Assembly: GCA_034669505.1 (NCBI GenBank)
Contig: JAXDNJ010000079.1
Coordinates: 1 to 64,000, forward strand
Reading direction: 5' to 3'
From: JAFASC01 sp034669505
Lineage (GTDB): Bacteria; Pseudomonadota; Alphaproteobacteria; Rhizobiales; Beijerinckiaceae
DNA length: 64,000 nt
In this document: positions 35,064-43,611 of the stretch, one piece after another
How the letters are laid out: the number at the start of each line of letters is the position of its first letter
Position numbering within the stretch: position 1 is the stretch's first letter
Notes under the pieces: model-generated
The model's database searches: none
The model's input: only the letters and a program-made list of their open reading frames with translations
Told to the model about the DNA's origin: nothing
Made by a program: the position numbers and the translations under genes

Positions 35064-36187
35064 AGATTGCCTTCTACGGCTCGAGTCTTGTCTCGTCGTA
35101 CTGGAACGGCGCCGCAACCTATTACCGCGGTATCATTCGCGATCTCGCGCGCCGCAATTATGACGTCACCTTCTACGAGCCCGATGCTTACGACCGGCAA
35201 TCGCACCGTGACATCGATCCGCCGGATTGGTGCCGCGTCGTCGTCTATCCCGCAACCATCGAGCATATGAAGGAGGCGGTCGCCCGCGCCGCGGACGCCG
35301 ACGTCGTCGTCAAAGCGAGCGGCGTCGGCGTTTTCGACAATGAATTGCTCGAAGGCGTCATGAATGCGGCGATGCCGGACGCGATCCGTATCTTCTGGGA
35401 CGTCGACGCCGCGGCGACCGTTGCGGAATTGCGCGGCGACCCGGACCACCCTTTGCATGCAGCGCTGCCCGAACTCGACGCCGTGCTTACCTATGGCGGC
35501 GGGCCGCAGATCATTGCCGCGTACAAGTCCTTGGGCGCACGCGACTGCCGGCCGATCTACAACGCGCTCGATCCTGAGACGCATCATCCGGTGCTGCCGG
35601 ACGACAAATTCAGATGCGATCTGGCGTTTCTCGCTAATCGCCTGCCCGATCGCGAGCACCGCGTCGAAGATTTCTTCTTGAGCGCCGCGGAGCAACTGCC
35701 GGAGCGATCCTTTCTGCTTGGAGGTGCGGGTTGGGAAGACAAGCGGAAATCGGCGAACGTGCGCTACATCGGGCATGTGCCGACGCGCGATCACAACGTC
35801 TTCAACGCAACGCCGCTCGCCGTGCTCAACGTTGCGCGCGACAGCATGGCAACCCTTGGATATTCGCCCGCGACCCGCGTGTTCGAGGCGGCTGGCGCCG
35901 CGGCGTGCATAGTCACCGACGCGTGGGAAGGCCTCGAGATATTTCTCAAGCCCGGCGAGGAAATTCTGGTCGCGCGCGACGGCAAGGATGTCGCCGGCGC
36001 GGTCGCGGAGCTGAATCCGGCCCGCGCTGCGGCCATCGGCGAGCGCGCACTCGCGCGGGTGCTGCGCGAGCACACCTATGCGCATCGTGGGGCGGAGGTG
36101 GATGCGTTCTTCCGCAAATTCCGTGAGAGCGGCCGCTTTGGAAAGATCGGAGGCAAGACCGGCGTGAGTGCGGAGGGCCTCGCTTGA
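35060..36187 (+). CDS. CgeB-like glycosyltransferase (paralogue 2)
   Basis: From the ATG at 35060 (ATGA overlap) the protein has 375 residues. It opens MKIAFYGSSLVSSYWNGAAT and shares the RG-x4-LA-x-RxYDVTFYEP pattern with the other three family copies. The donor-site segment is ATRVFEAAGAAACIVTDAWEGLE, with the FLKPGEEI motif following. A longer frame to 34985 is only overlap with the previous gene. Probably adds a different sugar in the same chain. Confidence 0.82.
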   Translation: MKIAFYGSSLVSSYWNGAATYYRGIIRDLARRNYDVTFYEPDAYDRQSHRDIDPPDWCRVVVYPATIEHMKEAVARAADADVVVKASGVGVFDNELLEGVMNAAMPDAIRIFWDVDAAATVAELRGDPDHPLHAALPELDAVLTYGGGPQIIAAYKSLGARDCRPIYNALDPETHHPVLPDDKFRCDLAFLANRLPDREHRVEDFFLSAAEQLPERSFLLGGAGWEDKRKSANVRYIGHVPTRDHNVFNATPLAVLNVARDSMATLGYSPATRVFEAAGAAACIVTDAWEGLEIFLKPGEEILVARDGKDVAGAVAELNPARAAAIGERALARVLREHTYAHRGAEVDAFFRKFRESGRFGKIGGKTGVSAEGLA

Positions 36188-37287
36188 AGCTCGTTGTCTT
36201 CGGCCTGACCTTATCTTCCTCGTGGGGTAATGGCCACGCCACGACCTATCGCGCCTTGTTGAAGGCGTTTGCGGCGCGTGGCCACGACGTCACGTTCTTC
36301 GAGCGCAATGAATCCTGGTATGCCGATAACAGGGATCTTGCAGCCCCGGAGTTTTGTCGGCTCGTCCTTTACAAAGGCATCAAGGATCTCGCCCGCTATC
36401 AAGCCATAGTGGACGACGCCGATGCCGTCATTCTCGGCTCCTTTGTGCGTGACGGTGTCACTCTTGCCAAAAGACTGTGTGCTGGCAGCGAGGCCGTTAC
36501 CGCCTTCTATGACATTGACACTCCCGTCACCATGGCGAAGCTCGCGACGGGTGAGTGGGATTATCTCGCGCCCGACGTGATCCCGGATTTCGATCTGTAT
36601 CTGTCTTTCACCGGCGGGCCGCTGTTGAAAGGGATCGAGAAACGCTATGGCGCAAAGCGCGCTGTGCCGCTCTATTGTTCCGTCGACGATACCCTGTATC
36701 GACCGCTGCCGGCGAAGCAACGCTGGGATATGAGCTACATCGGCACATATAGTGAGGACCGTCAGCCGACTCTGACGCGGCTTCTCATTGAGACGGCGCG
36801 GCGGCGATCCGATATGAAGTTCGCCGTCGCCGGCCCGCAATATCCCGACGGCATTTCGTGGCCCGACAATGTCGAGCGTTTCGAACATGTCTCGCCGGAG
36901 GATCACCCCGCTTTCTACGCGGCCTCGCGGTTCACCCTAAACGTCACTCGCCGCGACATGATTGAGGCGGGATATAGTCCAAGTGTGCGCCTCTTTGAAG
37001 CTGGCGCCTGCGGATGTCCGGTTCTCTCGGACTCATGGGAGGGCCTGCAAACATTCTTCGAGCGTGGCCACGAGATCATCATCTGCGCCGACACGGCGGA
37101 TGCGCTTGCTACGCTCGCGATGTCGGACGCCCGCCGTCGCGGTGTCGCGCGGGCGTACCGTCAGCGTGTGCTGAGCGAGCACACGGGCGAGCATCGTGCC
37201 CGGGAACTTGAAACCTACCTCATGTCGGCACAAAGGGAGGGGCTCCCGTTGCGGATCGCCGCGGAGCTCGGGGAGGGGGTGGCGTGA
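36184..37287 (+). CDS. CgeB-like glycosyltransferase (paralogue 3)
   Basis: The 367-residue protein starts at a TTG overlapping the previous stop (TTGA). It opens MKLVVFGLTLSSSWGNGHAT and its donor domain reads SVRLFEAGACGCPVLSDSWEG, then FFERGHEI. It is clearly a duplicate of the enzyme at 38965 (GLT-SSSWGNGHAT in both, and an LSFTGGP-L segment in both). Followed with a 4-bp overlap by the inositol-phosphate synthase gene. Confidence 0.84.
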   Translation: MKLVVFGLTLSSSWGNGHATTYRALLKAFAARGHDVTFFERNESWYADNRDLAAPEFCRLVLYKGIKDLARYQAIVDDADAVILGSFVRDGVTLAKRLCAGSEAVTAFYDIDTPVTMAKLATGEWDYLAPDVIPDFDLYLSFTGGPLLKGIEKRYGAKRAVPLYCSVDDTLYRPLPAKQRWDMSYIGTYSEDRQPTLTRLLIETARRRSDMKFAVAGPQYPDGISWPDNVERFEHVSPEDHPAFYAASRFTLNVTRRDMIEAGYSPSVRLFEAGACGCPVLSDSWEGLQTFFERGHEIIICADTADALATLAMSDARRRGVARAYRQRVLSEHTGEHRARELETYLMSAQREGLPLRIAAELGEGVA

Positions 37288-38375
37288 GTTCGCGCAAACT
37301 CAGGGTGGCCATTGTCGGCGTCGGCAATTGCGCGTCGTCTTTCGTGCAAGGGCTCACCCATTATGCGGATGCGCGCAGCAACGTTCCGGTTCCGGGCCTC
37401 ATGAATGTGGAACTCGGCGGCTATCACATCGGCGATATCGAACTGAGTTCCGCTTTCGACATCAACAAGGCCAAAGTCGGCAAGGACATCGCGGAAGCGG
37501 TCTTCGCTCCACCCAACAATGCGCATCAATTCGCGACGCCGAAGCCGACCGGGATCGCCGTTCGCCGCGGCCCGACGCTGGACGGATTAGGCAGCTATCT
37601 TCGCGATCGTGTCGAGGAAGCCGATTCCGCTCCGATCGATGTGCGGCGCGCGCTGCAGGACAGCGGCACCGAGATCGTAGTTTCCTATCTTCCCGTTGGT
37701 TCGCAAAAGGCGACCGAGTTCTATGCCGAACAGGCGCTGGAAGCGGGTTGTGCCTTCGTGAACTGCATTCCCGTGTTCATCGCGTCCGAGCCGAAATGGC
37801 GTGCCCGGTTCGAACAGCGGCGTCTGCCGATCATCGGGGACGACATTAAGAGCCAGGTCGGTGCCACGATCGTCCACCGCGTTCTTGCTAATCTGTTCAA
37901 GACGCGCGGCGTGCAGATCGACCGCACATATCAGCTCAACGTCGGCGGCAATGCCGACTTCCTGAACATGCTCGAACGCAGCCGTCTGGAGTCCAAAAAG
38001 ATTTCAAAGACACAGTCGGTGACAAGCCAGTTCGACATCCCCATTGCGCCGGAGAATATTCATGTCGGGCCGAGCGACTACGTACCGTGGCTTGAGGATC
38101 GTAAGCTTGCCTTCATCCGGCTTGAGGGCACCACGTTCGGCGGCGTTCCGCTCAACATTGAACTGAAGCTGGAAGTGTGCGATTCGCCGAATTCCGCCGG
38201 TGTCGTCATCGACGCGGTCCGCTGCGCGAAGATCGCGCTCGAGCGCGGCGTCGGCGGCGCGCTGACGGGTCCATCGAGCTACTTCATGAAGTCGCCGCCC
38301 ATCCAGTTCAGCGATGATGAAGCGCGCCTTCGCGTGGAGCGCTTCGTCGATGGCCTCGACGAGGAGGGCTCGTGA
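37284..38375 (+). CDS. ino1: Myo-inositol-1-phosphate synthase, actinobacterial type
   Basis: The 363-residue enzyme converts glucose 6-phosphate to 1L-myo-inositol 1-phosphate with bound NAD. It carries the Rossmann start VAIVGVGNCASSFVQG, QRGPTLDG-type RRGPTLDGLG, SYLPVGSQKAT, the active-site IIGDDIKSQVGATI and NVGGNADFLNMLERSRLESKKISKTQ. These are nearly the same as in mycobacterial Ino1. Such synthases are uncommon in proteobacteria. Coupled by overlap on both sides to glycosyltransferase and phosphatase genes, which suggests that inositol is made for this pathway. Confidence 0.93.
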   Translation: MSSRKLRVAIVGVGNCASSFVQGLTHYADARSNVPVPGLMNVELGGYHIGDIELSSAFDINKAKVGKDIAEAVFAPPNNAHQFATPKPTGIAVRRGPTLDGLGSYLRDRVEEADSAPIDVRRALQDSGTEIVVSYLPVGSQKATEFYAEQALEAGCAFVNCIPVFIASEPKWRARFEQRRLPIIGDDIKSQVGATIVHRVLANLFKTRGVQIDRTYQLNVGGNADFLNMLERSRLESKKISKTQSVTSQFDIPIAPENIHVGPSDYVPWLEDRKLAFIRLEGTTFGGVPLNIELKLEVCDSPNSAGVVIDAVRCAKIALERGVGGALTGPSSYFMKSPPIQFSDDEARLRVERFVDGLDEEGS

Positions 38376-38968
38376 GCACCACATTTCATCTCGTTCGGCA
38401 CGGTGAACATGATCGGGTCGATCGTACGCTGTGCGGGCGGATGCCGGGTGTGGTGTTGAACGCGAGGGGCAGGGCGCAGGCATGCGCCGCGGGACGCCGT
38501 CTCGCGGCTTTACAGCCCGTGCGTATTTTCTCGAGCCCGCTAGAGCGCGCCCGCGGCAGTGCCGATATCATCGCTCAGGAGACGGGCTGTCCTGTCGAGG
38601 AGGCGCCGGCCCTGCAGGAAATCGATTGCGGCGAATGGACGGGCAAAGCCTTCGAGGATTTGCATAACGAACGGCGCTGGAAGGATTGGAACGAAGCGCG
38701 CTCCGTGACGCGTCCGCCCGGTGGCGAGATGATGATCGAAGTGCAAGCTCGCGTCGTGAACTACCTCGCGTTCCTGCGCCGCATCTACGAGCGCGCGCGG
38801 CTGGTCCTCGTAAGCCATTCCGATGTGATCAAGGCGGCCATTCTGTTCCATATCGGCATGTCGCTCGATCTGTTCTCGCGGATTGAAGTCGCGCCTGGCT
38901 CAATCTCGACCATGATCGTCGGAAACGGGGGTGCCAAGCTCGTGTCTTTGAACGAGACCTTTGCATGA
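38372..38968 (+). CDS. Histidine phosphatase family protein (phosphoglycerate-mutase-like)
   Basis: The 198-residue protein has the RHG phospho-histidine motif at residues 9-11 (LVRHGEHD), a second-arginine region (SSPLERARGSADII), the acid EIDCGEWTGKAF and the second histidine in LVSHSDVIKAAI. A GTG start overlaps the synthase stop by 4 bp. Placed next to inositol-phosphate synthase it could dephosphorylate inositol phosphate or a sugar phosphate intermediate (inference); the family is too broad to name the substrate. Confidence 0.87.
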   Translation: MSTTFHLVRHGEHDRVDRTLCGRMPGVVLNARGRAQACAAGRRLAALQPVRIFSSPLERARGSADIIAQETGCPVEEAPALQEIDCGEWTGKAFEDLHNERRWKDWNEARSVTRPPGGEMMIEVQARVVNYLAFLRRIYERARLVLVSHSDVIKAAILFHIGMSLDLFSRIEVAPGSISTMIVGNGGAKLVSLNETFA

Positions 38969-40065
38969 AGATCGTCGTCTTCGGTCTGACGATTTCTTCC
39001 TCCTGGGGCAACGGGCATGCAACGTTGTGGCGCGGATTTGCGCATGCTTGCGCAGAGCGCGGCTATCGATTCACTTTCTTTGAGCGCGACACGCCCTATT
39101 ACGCGATGAACCGCGATTCATATCCCGAATATGGCGAGACCGTCCTGTATAAGGATTGGGAGGGCATTCGCGATGCCGCGGCGCGCGCTCTGTCGGACGC
39201 GGATGTGGCGATCGTCTCGTCCTACTGTCCCGACGGGATAGCCGCGGGCGCTCTTGTCTGCGATGCGCCGCGCGCGGTCTCCGTGTTTTACGATCTCGAC
39301 ACACCCGTCACGCTAGCTAATCTCGCGCGCGGTGAGTCGACGACCTATATAGGGACGCGCAAACTCGCTGATTTCGATCTCGTGCTGAGTTTCACGGGCG
39401 GCCCCGTGCTCGATGCGCTCCGCGATGAACTCGGGGCTCGCCATGTCGCGCCGCTCTACGGTCACGTCGATCCCGATCAGCACCGCCGCACCGAGCCAAA
39501 CGGGCTATATGTCAACGACTTCTCTTATCTCGGTACCTATGCCGCCGACCGGCAGAGCGCGCTCGACAAATTTTTCGTGGAAGCAGCGCGCGGGCGCCCC
39601 CAAAGCAAATTCATGATTGCCGGCGCGCAATATCCGCTCGACTTCCCCTGGACAGACAACATCTACTTCGTGCGTCATCTGCCACCGTCCGAGCATTCGG
39701 CTTTTTTCTCTTCATCCACGCTCACTCTGAACATCACCCGTGCGGACATGGCCGCCAATGGGTGGTGTCCGTCCGGGCGTCTGTTCGAAGCGGCGGCCTG
39801 CGAAACCGCGATTGTCTCCGATTGGTTTGACGGGCTCGATCATTTTCTCGCGCCCGGCTCAGAAATAGCCGTGGTTCGAACGACCGAGGATGCACTCGCG
39901 GCGCTCGATCTCGACGAGGCCACCAAACGGCGGATGGGGCGCGACGCACGCGACCGCATCCTGGCGGAGCATACGAGTGCGATCAGGCTTTCCGAATTCG
40001 AGCGCCACGTCGGTGCAGCGCGGGCAACTCCTGCGCCGCGGCTCGCGCATGCGGAGAGTGCGTGA
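38965..40065 (+). CDS. CgeB-like glycosyltransferase (paralogue 4)
   Basis: The 366-residue protein opens MKIVVFGLTISSSWGNGHAT and matches paralogue 3 along its length. Its donor domain is PSGRLFEAAACETAIVSDWFDGLD, then FLAPGSEIAVV. Typical GT-B layout. The start overlaps the phosphatase stop (ATGA) and the stop falls 1 bp before the nucleotidyltransferase start. Confidence 0.84.
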   Translation: MKIVVFGLTISSSWGNGHATLWRGFAHACAERGYRFTFFERDTPYYAMNRDSYPEYGETVLYKDWEGIRDAAARALSDADVAIVSSYCPDGIAAGALVCDAPRAVSVFYDLDTPVTLANLARGESTTYIGTRKLADFDLVLSFTGGPVLDALRDELGARHVAPLYGHVDPDQHRRTEPNGLYVNDFSYLGTYAADRQSALDKFFVEAARGRPQSKFMIAGAQYPLDFPWTDNIYFVRHLPPSEHSAFFSSSTLTLNITRADMAANGWCPSGRLFEAAACETAIVSDWFDGLDHFLAPGSEIAVVRTTEDALAALDLDEATKRRMGRDARDRILAEHTSAIRLSEFERHVGAARATPAPRLAHAESA

Positions 40066-40066
40066 G

Positions 40067-40864
40067 ATGTGGGGCATTGTCCCGGCCGCAGGCAAAGGCA
40101 GCCGCATTCAGCCGCTCGCCTTTTCGAAGGAATTGCTACCGGTCGGCAGCCGGCTCGATGTGGGGATCGAGCGTCCATGCGCCGTCAGCGAATACCTGCT
40201 GGAGCGAATGGTGCTCGCGGGCGCAGACAAAATTTGCTTCGTGATCTCGCCGGGCAAGTCCGACATCATGGAATATTTTGGTGCGAGCTATGCCGGTGCT
40301 GCGATTGCTTACGTCGTGCAGCCGCAAGCAGCCGGACTGTGCGACGCACTGTTTCGTGCGGCGCCGCTCGTGAGCCCCGAGGAAAGTGTCGTCGTCGGCC
40401 TTCCCGACACGATCTGGTTTCCCGACCACGCGCTCCGCGAGCTCGCGGACGATCGCCTGTCGCTGCTTCTGTTTCCGGTCGAGAACCCCCAGGTGTTCGA
40501 TGCGGTGTCGACGCAGCGCGACGGCAGCGTTGATGTGATCGAAGTCAAGGCCGTACGGCCCCGCTCATGCTGGATTTGGGGGGCGTTCAAAATGCCGGGT
40601 CACGTTCTGCACGCGCTGTCGTCATTGTGGAAAGAGCGCGCCGAGAAGGATGAGTATTTCGGCACGCTTGTGAACGCCTATCTGGCAAGCGGCGGTGTCG
40701 CGGATGGTGTCAAGGCCGGAACCGATTATGTCGACGTCGGCACGCTCGGCGGCTATCGTGCCGCCATTCAGCTTCTGGATCGTATGGGGGCGGATGCGGC
40801 GCCGCGCGGTCGCGACTCCCGTTTCGTTGAGAAGCTTCTGGAAAATGCGGGAGTGCGGCGGTGA
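40067..40864 (+). CDS. Sugar- or polyol-phosphate nucleotidyltransferase
   Basis: The 265-residue protein begins MWGIVPAAGKGSRIQPL with the NTP-binding GKGSR at residues 9-13 and K21 (SKELLPVG). Later it has VVQPQAAGLCDALF and GLPDTIWF, the pattern of RmlA/GalU-like enzymes. It makes an NDP-sugar or NDP-polyol; next to an inositol-phosphate synthase, CDP-inositol is one possible product, but glucose-1-phosphate is the default guess for this fold. The ATG at 40067 is preceded by GGAGAG. Overlaps the methyltransferase gene by 4 bp. Confidence 0.82.
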   Translation: MWGIVPAAGKGSRIQPLAFSKELLPVGSRLDVGIERPCAVSEYLLERMVLAGADKICFVISPGKSDIMEYFGASYAGAAIAYVVQPQAAGLCDALFRAAPLVSPEESVVVGLPDTIWFPDHALRELADDRLSLLLFPVENPQVFDAVSTQRDGSVDVIEVKAVRPRSCWIWGAFKMPGHVLHALSSLWKERAEKDEYFGTLVNAYLASGGVADGVKAGTDYVDVGTLGGYRAAIQLLDRMGADAAPRGRDSRFVEKLLENAGVRR

Positions 40865-41625
40865 ACGCCCGCCTGCTCGATGGCGATCGGACCGACGAGC
40901 AGATCAAGGCGCTCGGCCCCTGGTTTCACAATATGAACCTCAACGGCGTCTGGACGGCGCCGGATCACCCGTTAGGTGATTATCCCGCGATCAAATGGAA
41001 CCGCTTCGCCGCGGCTCTTCCCGTTGATCTCAGCGGCAAGAGCGTGCTCGATATCGGCTGCAACGGCGGCTTCTACTCCATCGAGATGAAGCGGCGTGGT
41101 GCACGCCGTGTCGTCGGCATCGATCATGATCCCGATTACCTCGCGCAGGCGCGATTTGCCGCGGATGTGCTGCGGCTCGACATCGAATTCCACCAGCTTT
41201 CGGTGTTCGACGTTGCGCTGCTCGGCGAGCGTTTCGACGTCGTCATCTTCATGGGCGTTCTTTATCACCTGCGCCATCCGCTTCTCGCGCTTGATCTCAT
41301 CCGCGCCCATGCCGCGGACGACATGCTGATCTTCCAGTCGATGCAGCGGGGCAGCAAGGACATTGCCGAATTCGCGGACGATTATCCGATCACCGAGATC
41401 GGGATTTTTGACCAGCCGGATTATCCGAAGCTGCATTTCATCGAGAATCGCTACGCGCACGATCCGACCAACTGGTTCGTGCCGAATCGCGCCGGGGCAG
41501 AAGCCATGCTGCGCAGCGCCGGCTTCGTGATCGAGGCGCATCCCGAGGAAGAAGTCTATATCTGTCGCTGTGGACCGCAAACGTCGGATGCAGCCGTCTA
41601 TCCGCCGAAGAGGGCCGCGCCATGA
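40861..41625 (+). CDS. Class I SAM methyltransferase (TIGR04290-like)
   Basis: The 254-residue protein has the SAM-binding motif VLDIGCNGGFYSIEMKRRGA around residue 62 and the acid loop GIDHDPDYL. The surrounding text (WFHNMNLNGVWTAPDHPLGDYP at the start, GVLYHLRHPL in the middle) is that of a narrow family I recall as TIGR04290, found in similar glycosyltransferase clusters. It probably O-methylates a sugar or cyclitol of the product. GTG start coupled to the previous gene, ATGA overlap with the next. Confidence 0.83.
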   Translation: MNARLLDGDRTDEQIKALGPWFHNMNLNGVWTAPDHPLGDYPAIKWNRFAAALPVDLSGKSVLDIGCNGGFYSIEMKRRGARRVVGIDHDPDYLAQARFAADVLRLDIEFHQLSVFDVALLGERFDVVIFMGVLYHLRHPLLALDLIRAHAADDMLIFQSMQRGSKDIAEFADDYPITEIGIFDQPDYPKLHFIENRYAHDPTNWFVPNRAGAEAMLRSAGFVIEAHPEEEVYICRCGPQTSDAAVYPPKRAAP

Positions 41626-42533
41626 TCGAAGCGGCGATGATCTGGAATGAACCCAACAACAAGTCGCATTGGGATCCGGAGATCGATCCCGGCTGGAACA
41701 AATTCGCCGAGATGGCCGGCCTTGCTGCCGGGGCGATCAGGAAGACAAATCCCAACGTCCTGCGCGTGCTCGGCGGAATGTCGCCGATCGATCCCCTATT
41801 CGTGCAAAACCTCTCCGCCAAAGGCGCGCTCGATGACATCGACATTGTCGCGGTGCATGGCTTTCCGCTGGACTGGAATTTGTGGCCGCTGAACGACTGG
41901 CCGAAGAAGATCGATGAAATCCGTGCCGTGACTGGCAAGCCGATTTGGGTGTCGGAAGTCGGCGTATCCAGTTTTGGCGCCGAAGAAGTGCAGGATTGGG
42001 GGCTGGCGCGAACCGCCGAACTTCTCATCGGCTGTGTGCCGCGCGTTCATTGGTATTCGCTTTGCGATCTGCCGCAGGCCTGGGGCGCAACCACGCGCCA
42101 CAAGGAGGCGGAGGGCTCCTCGTATTATCGGCATTTCTACATGGGCCTCGTGCGCGAGGACGGCACGCGCAAGCACGCTTTCGATACCTTCCGGCGTTTC
42201 GCGCCCCAAGTCGGTCTTTGCCAATGGTTTCATTTCGAGGATCCGCGGCTGGACTCCTCGGTGGCGCTGATGAAGGAGCTTGGCGTCGCTTATCTGCGCA
42301 CCGGCCTGTCGTGGGCCGACTATTTCCGTCCCGGTGCAATCGATTGGTTCGACCGCCAGATGGAAGCTCTTGCCGATTTCGAAGTAACGGTCACCTTCTG
42401 CTTCACGCCCGAGCATCGCGGCCTTGCCCCCCATCATACAAGTGCGCCGGTTGTGCCGGAGGAATTCGCGGAATTCTGCGCCATGATGATATCGCGCTAT
42501 GCGAGCCGGAGCTTGTCAGCGGCGGCGGAGTAG
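41622..42533 (+). CDS. GH-A-clan glycosidase-like protein with swapped barrel halves
   Basis: This 303-residue protein has an acid/base-like WNEPN at residues 8-12 (E10) and a nucleophile-like WVSEVG (E112), the two catalytic glutamates of clan GH-A TIM barrels. The order is unusual. Residues 1-195 carry the strands normally found from strand 4 onward. Residues 200-295 (YLRTGLSWADYF, VTVTFCFTPEHRG, EEFAEFCAMMISRY) look like strands 1-3 and the helix that normally leads into WNEPN. Joining the C-terminus to the N-terminus would give a standard barrel. No signal peptide. Could trim or transfer a sugar of the product. Confidence 0.7.
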   Translation: MIEAAMIWNEPNNKSHWDPEIDPGWNKFAEMAGLAAGAIRKTNPNVLRVLGGMSPIDPLFVQNLSAKGALDDIDIVAVHGFPLDWNLWPLNDWPKKIDEIRAVTGKPIWVSEVGVSSFGAEEVQDWGLARTAELLIGCVPRVHWYSLCDLPQAWGATTRHKEAEGSSYYRHFYMGLVREDGTRKHAFDTFRRFAPQVGLCQWFHFEDPRLDSSVALMKELGVAYLRTGLSWADYFRPGAIDWFDRQMEALADFEVTVTFCFTPEHRGLAPHHTSAPVVPEEFAEFCAMMISRYASRSLSAAAE

Positions 42534-42537
42534 CCGC

Positions 42538-43611
42538 ATGGCCCTAACGGTGCTGCAGGTCGCCTATCCCTTTGCTCCGGTCAGCCCGGACTCCGTCGGC
42601 GGCGCCGAGCAGATTCTCTTGGCCTGCGATCGGGCCGTCGTTGCCGCCGGACACCGGTCGATCGTCATTGCCTGTAAAGGATCCCAGGTGGCCGGCGAGT
42701 TGGTTTGCGTGCCACGGACAGCCCGGCCCGACGACACAAGCGCTCGCGCCGTGGCACACGCCAACCACAAGCGGGCGATCGAGGCTGCAATCTCCCGGTT
42801 TTCCGTCGATTTGGTTCACTGCCACGGAATCGATTTCGCTGCTTATCTTCCGGCGGAGGGCGCGGACGTGTTGATCACGCTGCACCTTGATCCGGCGAGC
42901 TACGCCGAAACGGCTCTTGCAACAAAACGCGTCGGGATGTTCTTCAACTGCGTGTCGCAGAGCCAACAGGCGCGCTGCCCCACTAGTCCGAGTTTGCTTG
43001 CGCCGATCACCAACGGTGTCGATGTCGAGCGGCTTTGGCCGGACCCGTGGGCCTGCCGAACGCATGCGCTTGCTCTGGCGCGCATCTGTCCGGAAAAGGG
43101 CATTCATCTCGCGATAGAGGCGGCAAAAAGAGCGGACACCGATCTCGTGATCGCTGGCGAGGTTTTCCCCTATGCGGAGCATGAGCGGTATTTTGCCAAT
43201 GAAGTTCAGCCGCGCCTCGACAGCAGACGCGTATTCGTAGGAGCGGTCGGATTCGAGGCAAAGCGGAAGCTTATGCAAACGGCGCGCTGTCTGCTCGTGC
43301 CTTCGGTCATAGATGAAACGAGTTCGCTCGTCGCAATGGAGGCTTTGGCCTGCGGCACGCCCGTCATCGGCTTCCGGCGCGGCGCGCTGGCCGAAATTGT
43401 CGAGAGCGGAGTCACCGGCGCGCTGGTCGACAATGTCGACGAGATGACCGGGGCCATCACGAATGCAGGCTCTTTTCAAATGGCCGCTTGCGCCAGCGCG
43501 GCAGTGCGGCGGTTCAGCGCGGTGCGAATGACGGGCGAATATATCCGCGTTTACGAGACACTCGGCGCAGACAGATCGGCTCGAGGGGACATTCAGCGGG
43601 CCGCATCGTGA
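42538..43611 (+). CDS. GT4-type glycosyltransferase
   Basis: From the ATG at 42538 the protein has 357 residues. It begins MALTVLQVAYPFAPVSPDS, followed by VGGAEQILLACDRAVVAAGH, a GT4 acceptor-domain start. The donor site reads DETSSLVAMEALACGTPVIGFRRGALAEIV. GT4 enzymes are retaining and cytosolic. It begins 4 bp after the glycosidase-like gene; its stop overlaps the next GTG. An upstream in-frame start at 42499 is within the preceding gene and not preferred. Confidence 0.86.
   Translation: MALTVLQVAYPFAPVSPDSVGGAEQILLACDRAVVAAGHRSIVIACKGSQVAGELVCVPRTARPDDTSARAVAHANHKRAIEAAISRFSVDLVHCHGIDFAAYLPAEGADVLITLHLDPASYAETALATKRVGMFFNCVSQSQQARCPTSPSLLAPITNGVDVERLWPDPWACRTHALALARICPEKGIHLAIEAAKRADTDLVIAGEVFPYAEHERYFANEVQPRLDSRRVFVGAVGFEAKRKLMQTARCLLVPSVIDETSSLVAMEALACGTPVIGFRRGALAEIVESGVTGALVDNVDEMTGAITNAGSFQMAACASAAVRRFSAVRMTGEYIRVYETLGADRSARGDIQRAAS

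Noticed and set aside
34865..36085. A 406-codon open frame on the minus strand
   Set aside because: Antisense to two glycosyltransferase genes whose overlaps, starts and motifs are clear.
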